Part shown: in pieces, positions 24,758 to 35,767 of the stretch
Layout: each line of letters opens with the position of its first letter
How positions within the stretch are numbered: the stretch's first letter is position 1
Assembly (NCBI RefSeq): GCF_040807025.1
Contig: NC_090982.1
Span: forward strand, 76,983,931 to 77,047,930
Source: Struthio camelus
Lineage: Eukaryota; Chordata; Aves; Struthioniformes; Struthionidae
Direction: 5' to 3'
Length of the DNA stretch: 64,000 bases
Position numbers and translations under genes: made by a program
The notes under the pieces: generated by a model
Told to the model about the DNA's origin: nothing
What the model saw: the letters and a program-made list of their open reading frames with translations, nothing else
Databases searched by the model: none

Positions 24758-27626
24758 GGTAGACTTGGGGCTGGGATACAGAGAAGGATCTTATCCTGAA
24801 GAGCCAAGAGAGACAGACTCTTGACAAATGCACAACCAAGGCTGTAGGGTAGGATTCTGAGCTACAAACCATACGCTACAGAAGAAAGGAAGTCAGTTAC
24901 CAGTAACTCTTATTAACAGCTTCCTTGTGCATTCCTGTCTGTAGACACAGGAGCCCTGCATCAACCAGAGGAACAGCATTAGAAAGATCAGACTGTGAGA
25001 GCAAGAGAAATAGTACATTATGATAGGTCTGTGAGCAAATCTCAGGCATTCAATTTTTCTAGCCCACAAGCTACTGCTTCCCGTGCTGTGTCAGATTCTT
25101 CATGTAACATTCTCAGTAAAGTCAAGGAAGTTAGTCGGTGGAAGAGGTGCTGCTGGTAGGCCTTTCAGAAGTAGAAACCAGTCATAGGATTTGCCTTGGG
25201 GGAGGGAGAGAGGGTGAGAGAGAGAGCGAGCGAGCACGAGAGAGAAAGAGCGAGCTCTTGCTCACTTTCCCCAGAGGTTCTCTGAGAAGTCAGTGATTTG
25301 CATGATTATTTTCTAACGGTAGTCTGTGGTCTCAGATGAGAAAGACTGAGCAACTGCTATGAGTCACGCTACCCTTATTAACTGGCTTCTCTGCTGGTAT
25401 AACAAGGTGGTCATGGTGTTGTTATATGCAGAAAAAACAGTAACTACTTTGTTACTGGAAGCGGCATGTGTTACCAGAGCATTAAATACTGCTCTGTCTT
25501 TTAATCAAAAGGTGGAACAGCCTGCTGCACGCTTGGCACAGCATGAGGTAAGACACAATCTGCCTACAATTTCTGTGAAAGTTTGCCTCACTGTCTTGAA
25601 ATACCACACACAAAGGTTTTGGCTCCCGTAGGGATGGGCTATACTAATATAGGAAGATGTGTTTTCTTAGAGAAGGGAATTTCTCAAATACAGTCTTCAT
25701 TCTAGAGACGTTTCAGATACATGGCTTATATTCATGTAGCACCTCAAAGATAAAGGCCAATATTTGAAACCAAAATTTCCCAGAAAATATATGCAGAGAG
25801 TCATCTGATGTGCTAGTAAAAGTCCGGATAGCTGAAGGGACACAGGCAGTACTTTACAGCAGCAATAGTTTCTCCAGAGGTTTATTCCCGTAGCCATTCA
25901 AGAAATGGCCACAATCTAGCTGAGGCCAGGTGTTTGCCATTGTAATAGGGCAGACCTGACATCTCCCTTAGCCAGAGAGGCAGAAACACAGGCAATACTG
26001 AGCAAGAGCTCAGCAACAGCGTGAGGTTGCAGAGTACTCACAAATAACAGACTGAAATGATCATTCATAGAGCATCTTTAACCGGGAGAAGCTGATGTCA
26101 TGATTGTGAACCATGTACCTTTTGCAGCCCATTTTGCTAAAAACAAACAAAAACCCCAAGCAAACAAACAAACAAGCCACACCCACCAGGCCAGACCATA
26201 TCTCTTTTGTATAAAGCAGTGCAAATGTTCCCAGTATGCCAAGATATAACTCTTTGGGCTTCTTCCCAGGTACAGAATAGAAATTGTGATTATACTTTCT
26301 GTACTGCTAACTACCTTGTGATCTCTTAGAAATACTCCTTGCGACATTTCCAGGATTTCTCCTTAATATTTTTAATAGTCTCCAAAAATCTCCCTTTATA
26401 ACCTTTGATATAAGGTTAACCCAGACACCTTTGATATTTCTCTGAAGTCTTAACAGCCTAGTGAGCCAGATCTAAGGGTCATATCCTTAGCACCGTATCC
26501 TGTCTCCAAGGACAGTGACATTTCCACATGCTTGCAGTCCACATGCTCCGTTTCCTTACTGTTCCATCCCAACCAGACAGAAACCAGTGGATGTTTTACC
26601 ACCAGGTTGAAGAGTCCTGGAAGACCAGCTTGCAATTAGGACTAATGCTGTGGTCCGCTGGGCACACAGGTTGGTGACTTCTCTGCAGAGCAGAGGGCAC
26701 GTTCCTGATTTGGCTCACAGTGTCCTTTGATTTGGGCCCCTGCAGCGAGCGGGAGATCATAGTGCACACATGCACTAAGTGTGCCAGGCTGCAGCTGCTC
26801 TTCAGAACCTCTTACAGCGGTCCTCTTATTGGGACTGTCCCCAGCTGAGGTTCTATTAAGTCACAGGACCTCATTGTCAATGTCAACCTCTTCCCGGTCC
26901 TGCCAAGCCAGGCCTTCACAGCACCAGGATGAGAAGCTTGAGCCCATTTGACCCTGTCACACACCTACACCAGACACCCTCCAGGGAAAGCACGTGTTCC
27001 TGAGGGTGCCTTGCTCCGTGCCCTCCTCCAGTTCCCTGTTTTCACAAGTTTTGACTGTTTAGCAGTCACCTTCTCCCTTCTGTCATTTATCATCCCCCAT
27101 GAGAACAATTTTAAAAAATATCAGCCAACCGTGGAAGAGCTGTAAGAAAGCAAGCGCATAGCCTCGTGCTTCTCCAGCCCTGGCAGCTTGCATCATCGTG
27201 ACTTTCTGCTCCAACCGCCATTTAAGGATCAGCAACCCAAGACAGATCTGACCTCTGCAGTGCAGCGTTACTGTTATCTACCACCTCCTTCTGCTTATTA
27301 AAAACTGACGCCTTCCTTTCACCGTCCGGACGTGGCAATCTTTTAGTCAACGGATTGCCGCTAGCTGTTGCGGGCTAACTAACAGTTGCTCCGCAGACCC
27401 TGCTCAAAGTCCTCCGAGCGGCTTGGCGCTGGGCTGGGGTGCCCAGGGCGGGCAGCACACCTGGGGCTGGGCCCGCAGGAGGCCAGGGCACAGCCAGGCG
27501 CCCCAGACCCCGAGGTCTCAGCAACACCACCCAGTTCCCTCCAGCTCCGGGGCACCCTCTGGGGAGGGCCTGAGGGGCTCACACCCCACTGCAGCTGTCT
27601 CTCCTCCCAGGGGTGAGGAGCGGCCT
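24758..27626. other. Upstream region of ARHGEF39: probable 5' UTR exon and intron, no coding exon recognised
   Basis: The acceptor just before the ARHGEF39 start codon implies at least one leader exon in or beyond this stretch, but I cannot place it with confidence. The region contains a purine-rich microsatellite at 25201-25256. Around 27300-27420 the sequence becomes more CpG-rich. On the minus strand it carries CAACTG and CCGTTG, which fit MYB-type YAACNG sites. That is a weak hint of a promoter. Confidence 0.4.
25201..25256. repeat. Purine-rich (GA/CGAG)n microsatellite
   Basis: Degenerate GA dinucleotides mixed with GAGC and GAGCGAGC units form an almost pure purine strand over some 55 bases. 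Confidence 0.85.
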
Positions 27627-28612
27627 GCTGCCCCACAGCACCCACCAGACTCAAAGCCCACCCTACCAGAGCCACAGCAACCACTGCCCCATAGCACCCA
27701 CCAGAGCCAGGGCCCAGCCTATCAGACCCAGAATGCCCACCAGACCCACAGCCCAGCCTACCAGACCTACAGCAACCGCTGTCCCACAGTGCCCACCAGA
27801 CCCATGGCTGAGCCTACCAGACCCACAGCTACCTGTGGACCCACAGCACCCACCAGCCCACCCTACCAGACCCACAACAACCACTGCCCCACAGCACCCA
27901 CCAGCTCCACAGCCCACCCACCAGACCCACAGCTACCTGCTGACCCACAGCACCCACCAGACCCACAGCCCACCCTACCAGACCCACAGCCACCACTGCC
28001 CCACAGTGCCCACTAGACCCACAGCCACCACTGACCCACAGTGCCCACTAGACCCACAGCACCCACCAGACCCACAGCCACCACTGCCCCACAGCACCCA
28101 CCAGACCCACAGCCCACCCTACCAGACCCACAGCCCCCACCAGACCCACACACAGCCCACCCTACCAGACCCACAGCAACCGCTGCCCCACAGCACCCAC
28201 CAGACCCACAGCCACCACTGACCCACAGTGCCCACTAGACCCACAGCACCCACCAGACCCACAGCCACCACTGCCCCACAGCACCCACCAGACCCACAGC
28301 CCACCCTACCACTGCCCCACAGCACCCACCAGACCCACACACAGCCCACCCTACCAGACCCACAGCAACCACCAGACCCACAGCCACCACTGCCCCACAG
28401 CACCCACCAGACCCACAGCACCCACCAGACCCACACACAGCCCACCCTACCAGACCCACAGCACCCACCAGACCCACACACAGCCCACCCTACCAGACCC
28501 ACAGCCCCCACCAGACCCACACACAGCCCCCCCTACCAGACCCACACACAGCCCACCCTACCAGACCCACACACAGCCCACCCTACCAGACCCACAGCAC
28601 CCGCCGGCCCCA
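27627..28612. repeat. C/A-rich minisatellite between ARHGEF39 and the myosin gene
   Basis: About 980 bases are built from variants of CCCACCAGACCCACAG combined with CCACCCTACCAG and CACTGCCCCACAGCA blocks. The + strand is very poor in G and T, so the two strands are strongly skewed. The array has a higher-order pattern, since longer composite units recur. It is free of stop codons over long runs in several + frames, which creates spurious long open frames rich in Pro and Thr. It lies about 0.3 kb upstream of the myosin start codon. Confidence 0.95.
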
Positions 28613-28639
28613 CGCCCCACCTACTCAACAGCGCCCACC

Positions 28640-29560
28640 ATCCCACAGCCTGGCCTGCCGCCCCACAACAACTGCCGCCCCACAGCGGCCCTCGGCCGGC
28701 GCCCCGGCCCCAAGGCCCCGCGCGGGGCGGGGGGGAGGAGGCGGCGGCCGCCGCCGTCCGTTACCTGCGCCAGCGCCGCGGCCCGAGCCGGCTGCCGCCG
28801 CCCCGCGTTCAAACGGCGGCTCCGCCCCGGCGGTTGGGCGGGCCCGGGGCGGGGCTGCCGCGAGGCGAGGCGGGGCGGGGGCGGCGGGCCGGGGCCGGGG
28901 CCGGGGCCGGGGCCGGCATCGGCATGGTGTCGCCGGGGGAGCGGCGCCCGCGGGCCGGGGCCGCCGGGGACCTGGCGGCGCTGGCGGAGCTGGACGAGGC
29001 GGCGCTGCTGGGGAGCCTGCGGGAGCGGTTCCTGCGGCAGCAGGTCTACGTGAGTGCGGGGGGCGGCGGCGGCGGGCGGCGGGGGCCGGGGCGGCGGGCG
29101 GCCGGGGCGCTCACGGCTCTCCCTTCGCCGCCAGACCGACGTCGGGGACATCCTCATCGCCATGAACCCCTTCCAGCGCCTGCCGCTCTACGGCAGAGAG
29201 GTCAGTGCCGGCCCTGGGGCGGCCTCGCCGGGCGCCTCGTCCTGCCTCGGCAGCGGGGTGTTTGGGGCCGGCGGGCCGGGCTTGGCCCCGCCGGCTCTTT
29301 GGCCTCTTCTCCCAGGCCCCGCTTTCCCCCTCGCTGTGTCGCCGCAGGTCTCCGAGCAGTACCGGCGCCACGAGAAGGGCACGCTGCCCCCGCACATCTT
29401 CGCCGTGGCCGACCGGGCCTACCACGCCATGCTGGGCTGCCGGGCCACCGGGCCCCAGAGCCAGTGCGTCGTCATCAGGTGAGCGGCCCGCCGGCACCGC
29501 CGACGTCCCCCGGGGCCACCGGCACGTGGTTGGTGCCACCGGCGGCACCGAGGGACCGGG
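28640..29560. promoter_or_regulatory. CpG island at the 5' end of the myosin gene
   Basis: Extremely GC-rich, CpG-dense sequence begins right after the minisatellite. It covers the presumed promoter and the first three coding exons of the myosin. Because ARHGEF39 is transcribed the other way from this side, the island may serve both genes. No TATA box was seen. Confidence 0.75.
28891..28914 (+). repeat. (GGGGCC)4 hexanucleotide repeat in the myosin 5' leader
   Basis: Four perfect GGGGCC units, flanked by partial units, end 9 bases before the predicted start codon. The motif is the one expanded at human C9orf72, although here it is short. It could fold as a G-quadruplex in DNA or in the leader RNA. 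Confidence 0.85.
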
Positions 29561-32500
29561 CAGAGGTGGGAGCCGTGAGCGAGGAGCGGTTTCCGGCCCT
29601 CGCGGAGGGCTGGGCTGCTGCCAGCAAGCTCTAGCTGTGGTCTCCCATTCAAAGGGCTCCCATGATTCAGGCAAACCTCAGCTTCAAAGGTTTTGGTGAG
29701 TCAAAACCCGACTTCGTTTGCAAACATGTCTCTGCTCACGGTTTGTCCGGAAAACAGACAGATACGGCTTTTGTGGAGCAAAAAAAAAAAACCCTATGTT
29801 GGGTTGAAAGGGGTTAGTTATGGAGGGCAGAGCCTTGGAAAGATTGACCTACTCTGGGGAAAGCCGTAAAGTGCTCTTCTCTTGTGAAACAACTCCCACT
29901 ACAACTGGTATAATGAAGATTGTAAAGAACAGAATAGAGCTGTTTTCCCAAAGTTGAGCTTCCCACGTACAACCAAAGAGCAGAGTAAAGAAGAACTTCC
30001 TCTTCTTTACTGTAAGACCTTTGGGAATCTGATCAAGGAAAATATTATTCTACTGGGAAGTTCTCGGGACTAGAGGGAAAACCGAGTTTCTTGCAACCAC
30101 AAGCACAGTCACAAACACTTTGCTCCATGATGTTACTGTTGTTGTGTTGGAAATGCCAGGGCCACAGATGGTATCAGCTAGCAGGGAAAGCCTCAAAATA
30201 CCAGCTAATTATCTACTCTGATTACCTTAGAGTAGACTTTAAATGTCATCTCAGTTGAAATGTTAATTGTCAGCTGTTTAATTTAGCATTTTCTTCTTTA
30301 GATTGGTATTCTGATTATGTTATCAATATTTGCCTTCAACATGGTAGGGAAATGACTTGTTGAATAATAACTTGTAAAACTACTGAGCATCATGGTGGGA
30401 CTGGGAGCAGACCTTAAGGGTCCAGACCCTCTTGTTTCTCTAGCCTGCAAGTCATCAATGGCTGTGCTCTACATGAGATGTTCTCACTAAACACGTGTGA
30501 AGTCGTGGCCATGGAGTCAGCATGTGGAAAAGGCTCCTAGAAATGCAGAATAGTCATAGAAATTGCTGTGGGAGATGGAAAGCCATCTGTGGGCATTCTC
30601 TGAGAAATCAGTATTCTAATCAATCTTTTGACAGCAGTTTGTAGCGTCAGAGATAAGAATCTGAGCTGCATCCTGCAATCCGATTAACAGGTTTATTTGT
30701 TCCTATAACAGGAACTTTGTGGTTCTGCTATATGCAAGCAGTAAAGTGATCACTAATAAAATTACCTGGTATGGGTGAAGTTTAGGTCACGGGAAGTATG
30801 AGACGGGAGGAAGTCCCTCCTTTTAGACCACAGTTCATCAAAGCAGCATGAGGAGGTATTAGCTTTCAATGTTCCTGAGACGTCTCCAGGTTTAAGATGA
30901 CCATCTCCAGCCTAGCACAAACCTATATGCTTTCCTCTGGGATATAAACACAACCTCCCTGCCCTTCCTGTTCTCTGTTTAGTCACTCTGCTTTGTGAGG
31001 TCTGGATGGCACGTTTCAGAGTCCGAAAGTGATGTTGGACACAGCAAATGCTTCCAAAGGGCCAAAGGCTCATTTCGATTAAGTCATCTTCTACTGCAAA
31101 TTCTACTGTCTCCTATTGCTTTCCAGACTGACTTTAGTCACAGCCCCAGTATCCTGTGGTAGAGCACTCAGGTCTCCTGGAGATGGCTTTTCCTTTCTTC
31201 ACAGTCTGGTGTAGTTACACATCTGCAGCTGGAGAGCGTGCTTGCAGGACCTAGTGATTCTGTTTCACTTGTTGGAGGGTATGAGGGTGGGCTCAAGCAT
31301 GGGAATATTGGTTGATAGCACCCTTACTGAGGAAGCAAATCACTGCAAACAAATCATCTTATGTATTGGATGGGGACTTTGGATGGCATGTTCTCAGCTG
31401 GCAAAAGGTCTTGTTTTGGTTGTACGTACTCAGATGATGGCAGCCTGATATGTGTTTGGGATCAGGTATCTGTCATGGGGGGCTAAATGCTCAAAGGCTT
31501 TGCAGCTGTGCTGTGCCCAGGACTGCAGCTGGTGTGAGCTTGGGAAATGTTACGGAGTAAAACTAGCTTCCGTGAAGGAGTCTGGCAGTGAGTCCTGGCA
31601 TCCTCCCAGGAACTGATGTCTCACTATGGCTCAGTGACCGCAGTAAACTGGGACCCTGGCTCCCAGCTGTGCATAATGCTGAAGCACTGTTCTCTTCCTT
31701 CATTCCTTTCTAACCAGAACAATTCCCAAAGTCCAGTATAGTCGTTATAACATGATGCTGTCCCTCTGAAAACTGTTTGGTCTCTTGTTTGGGGAGAAGA
31801 GCCCAGGAGAGCAACCCACACGGCCTCAGTGCCAAGAGCTTTCTATCTGGAAACTCGAGTGGAATTTACACTGTTCCACTGGGCTACTGGGAGCTATAGA
31901 GCAGTAAAGCCACACCGGAAGCTCAAAGGTCAGGTATGTAAACAGAGACCTGCCCTTGCGTATACCTTCAGCATTTCCTGCATTGGGTGTTTTTTTATTA
32001 TGCTTATGCTAAAGATCTTTCCCACGAGCACGGTGTCTTGACTGTACTTCCCCAGTCCTGGGAGGACTGGGGAAACTGCTCTCCAAGTGCTACTTATTTG
32101 ACTTAGAGGCAGAAGTGCTGGGAATATGTGACACCAGAATGACATGCGGTGCCTCAGCTGTTGGCCTGAGGGCAGCTTTGCAACTGTATTCCAGTGTTCG
32201 GAAACAGCTGAAGCACGTGGCTATGTGAAGGGCCTGAGGTTTGAGACTGCTATATTGTCATGAGGTCAGTACTCACTTGTGGATATGAGAGGGATGCAGC
32301 AAATGGCTTTGTAAAAAGGGGAAGTTGTCAACCCCAGTGCATGTGAGGGAATCTGCGAACCAGAACGCTTTCGAAGGGTGTTGTTCTCCAAGAACTAGAT
32401 ATATTTTTTCTTAAGAAGCAAAGCAAATGGACTGCCTGGTGCACCTCGTCCAGAAGTGATAGTGTGGAGCATATGGGGAAAAATTCCTCTGGGCAGGGAT

Positions 32501-35500
32501 CAGTATCTTGTGGAGCCTGCTGTATAAAACGGTGGTGCAAATTGGTATTCATGTGTGTGGTGTAGCTGAGAAAGTTGTGATGCACTTGAATATAGGAGAG
32601 TGCTTTCAAGCGATGGGGTGCTAAGACATAAGAGGCAGGACAACTACACTTTATGGCTGGTGAAACTTAACTTTGCTTTTTCTTGGCAGTGGAGAGAGTG
32701 GCGCAGGGAAAACGGAGAGTACAAAGCTTCTGTTACAGCACATAATGAACCTGTGTAAAGGCAACTCACAGCTGGAGCAGCAGATCTTACAGGTAGGTCA
32801 TTACAGGGTGACGCTTGTAGATGGAGAAGTAACGCTGCTGCAAGACGGCTTGTACTTGGCTCAAGGATCCTTCTGATGCGTTATCGCACTGGAAATGAGA
32901 AAACAAAACTTTGGCCGTGTTATAAGGAAATAGTGGGTAAGAATGGTGAAATAGCTGACTAGAAATTAGAAGAGGTGGAAGGATCAGTAATTCTGCTTGC
33001 TTGGAATGTAGTGTGTTGGTTCTTAAATGATATAACCATTGGGATCATTCAGCACGATGTCTGTGAAAAGGGATTAGGGGCTTTTTTGGAATCACTTGCT
33101 GTTTGATATAGAACAAGGACTTTCTTGTATTAGAGACAAAGTCTTGATTTAATGACACACACAGGGATGGAGAACCCATGCAGCCTTTGGTAACCTTTCA
33201 TTGACTAGTAAAATACTTACTCTCAGAAGCATACCTGCTGTTCCTGGCTAGCTTCATCTTTGCTCTTTTGATACACCTTTACCATCTGATCTTGATATAC
33301 TCTTGCCTCTTGATATAAAGTATTTCCATTTGAATTGTTGTCCAAGGAGTTTTTATTTTGAATAAATCATACCTTAACCTTCTATGTGATAAATTAAGCA
33401 GGATGAGCCCTTGGACTACTTCATTATAAAGTCTGTGTTTTCAGGTTCCCTGTGGCGCCACAGAGGTGTTTCTGTGCTGTGCTTTGGGCTCTGGAACAGC
33501 TTATTATTTCAGTGTAGTGTCATCTGTGGTAGATCTGAGAGGAATGCCTGGGCTGTGTGAACATGGTGTTGATATACCTGCTGGCTCTGCATAGAGGTGG
33601 CTTGGGCCACACTAGCAAGCTGTTTTTGACCTGAGCAGGTTCTGGGAGCAGAATAGCTGTGTTTGCTCGGTGCTGTGCCTAGCCTAATGAACCCTGGCAG
33701 ACTTGACCTGCAATGCTTGTAGCCAATGCGCTATTCCTCCATTTGCAACAAAGTTCACCTCAGTTCAGGTGAGCTGCTTGTGGAAAACTTAGAGGTGACA
33801 GTGAAGAAATAATACAGTCTTCTTATTTTCTTCCTGTAGATATATTGAAGGACTGAGCCCATCTGGGATTACAGTGCAGTGCTGTAAAGTTATGTTCGGC
33901 AGGTTACCCAGCATGTACCCCAACTCCCTTTTCCTCCAACCAGCAAGCATTCTTTGCTCATGTATGAATATATTACGAATATTTCGGAATATATTAGGCT
34001 TTGTCAATTCTTTTATACAGGATATGATAAAACAGACGCTCTTGAGTACTGATGAAGTGCTTCCTATCCCATCAGTAACTAGGAAGAATGCTGAACATCA
34101 AGTGCTCAAGTTAAACTTTTCCAAATGAGTTAATTAGATCACTTAATTTCAGGAGTGCCTGTGCTATTTAAATGCCTGTTTTAGGTAAATCCATTGCTTG
34201 AAGCTTTTGGCAATGCCCAGACTGTGATGAATGACAACAGTAGCCGCTTTGGAAAATACATACAGCTGCGTTTCCAGAAGAATACAGGTAAGGTCAAGGG
34301 CAACATTTGAAATGACTAATTTGGGGGATGGGTGGGCATTGGAGGGACTGGCCTGAGTAGCCAGAACTTGTGGTGGGTAAAGTTTGGACGCTTGATACTC
34401 TGTGGGGAGGGTGTGCAATTAAGAAAAATCCTACAGCAACTAAGGCTTTAGGATAAGGCCTGGGTTTGGACAGTGTGGGAGTAAGGGAAGGTTACTGAGG
34501 TCATGGTGGAGGGGAGCTGTTAGTTGTACGCCTTGATGGTTTCTAACAAAGGTCATCCCCTTTAAGATGATGGGAAGCATGGAGAAGACCACTTCCAGGG
34601 AGCTGGGCAGCCTTAAGGGTGTCGTGCACAAGATACCTATTTTAGACAACTCTATGCTCCTATCACCAAATAAGTGATGGGGGACAGGTCAGCCAGCTTT
34701 ATGTTTCCAGATGCAAAGTTTACCTTGTCACTTTCTTGTGTGCAGTGAGAGGTGCAAAGCTGAGCGAGTATCTGTTAGAGAAGTCACGGGTGGTACAACA
34801 AGATACTGGAGAGAGGAATTTCCATATCTTCTACTACATGTTTGCTGGGCTCTCTTCAGAGGAAAAGGAGATGTATGGGCTATTGGATCCCTCACTGTAC
34901 AGGTACTTCAAAGGCAGACTGCGGTTTAGTGTTCATGTTGTGCGGTAGAGGGGGAAGCAGCATAGCAGAGCCTATGGCTCTGCCAGGGTGGACCCTGGCG
35001 GGGGTGAACAAATGAATGGAAGCGGCAACAGGCTCTGAACAGGGACACATGCAGAGGTCTTCTGGATCAATTTGGAAGCTGGGAGGTCTAGAATCTCATT
35101 TCTCATTTGTATGACCTTGGAAAAGTTTTTCCCTTTCCTCTCTCCACTGCCACAGATCTGCTTTGTTCCCTCGGGGTAGGGCTGATGGCTGTGCTGATTA
35201 TGTGATGATTTTGTATGGGATATACACTTTCTCAGGTACATAAGTGGACGATTTGGTACAGAAGATGTAGCTCAGCACTGGAAGCACAAATATCAAGAGG
35301 TGTGCAATGCCCTTGACATGGTGGGCTTCCAAGAACAGGTGAGTTCTGAGCACCACTCCTGTCTATCTGGGCATCCTGCAGATGTAGGGTTTTTTTCTGG
35401 CTGCTGTTTTGTTTCCCATTTCTCCATCCTCCGAACTTTCCATGCTGCTTCCAAACCACCTGAATCTTGCAGACTGTGTAGAGCCTCTTCCTGCAGGCTG

Positions 35501-35767
35501 CCTGTGCCTTTCCCTCACCTCTCCACCTTCAATGATCTCAGAAATATGGAAGCTCTTTGGGTTGTGGCTCACTGTGGATGTTATATGCTGCACGCTGGCT
35601 GATGATAGCTTTTTGGTCACCCCTGTTGTGTGTTTTAGGAGCAAGTCGACATGCAGGCAATCTTGGCTGGTGTCTTGTCTCTGGGCAATGTAACCTTTGA
35701 GCCTCAGGAGAACAATGGGTCTGTAAAAGTGAGCGGAGCTTCCCAGGGGTGGCTGAAAGCTGCAGCG
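28924..35767 (+). other. Myosin exons 1-8: N-terminus, P-loop, switch I and upper 50K region
   Basis: Exons: 28924-29049, 29135-29200, 29348-29478, 32690-32792, 34185-34287, 34746-34902, 35236-35338 and 35639-35767. All boundaries are GT-AG. The third intron (3.2 kb) splits the codon for the Ser just before the P-loop GESGAGKT. Exon 5 carries switch I. Exon 6 carries [20 protein letters not shown] and [10 protein letters not shown], a canonical upper-50K segment. Loop 1 is short (LCKGNSQLE), as in classes III and VII. I saw nothing else coding in the 3.2-kb intron. Confidence 0.92.

Noticed and set aside
27423-28221. Long Pro/Thr/His-rich open frames
   Set aside because: They come from the minisatellite, whose units lack stop codons in several frames. 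No start context, splice support or homology.
16600-28900. RMRP RNA gene or CCDC107/CA9, neighbours of ARHGEF39 in human
   Set aside because: No sequence resembling RMRP or exons of these genes was seen around ARHGEF39 on either strand.
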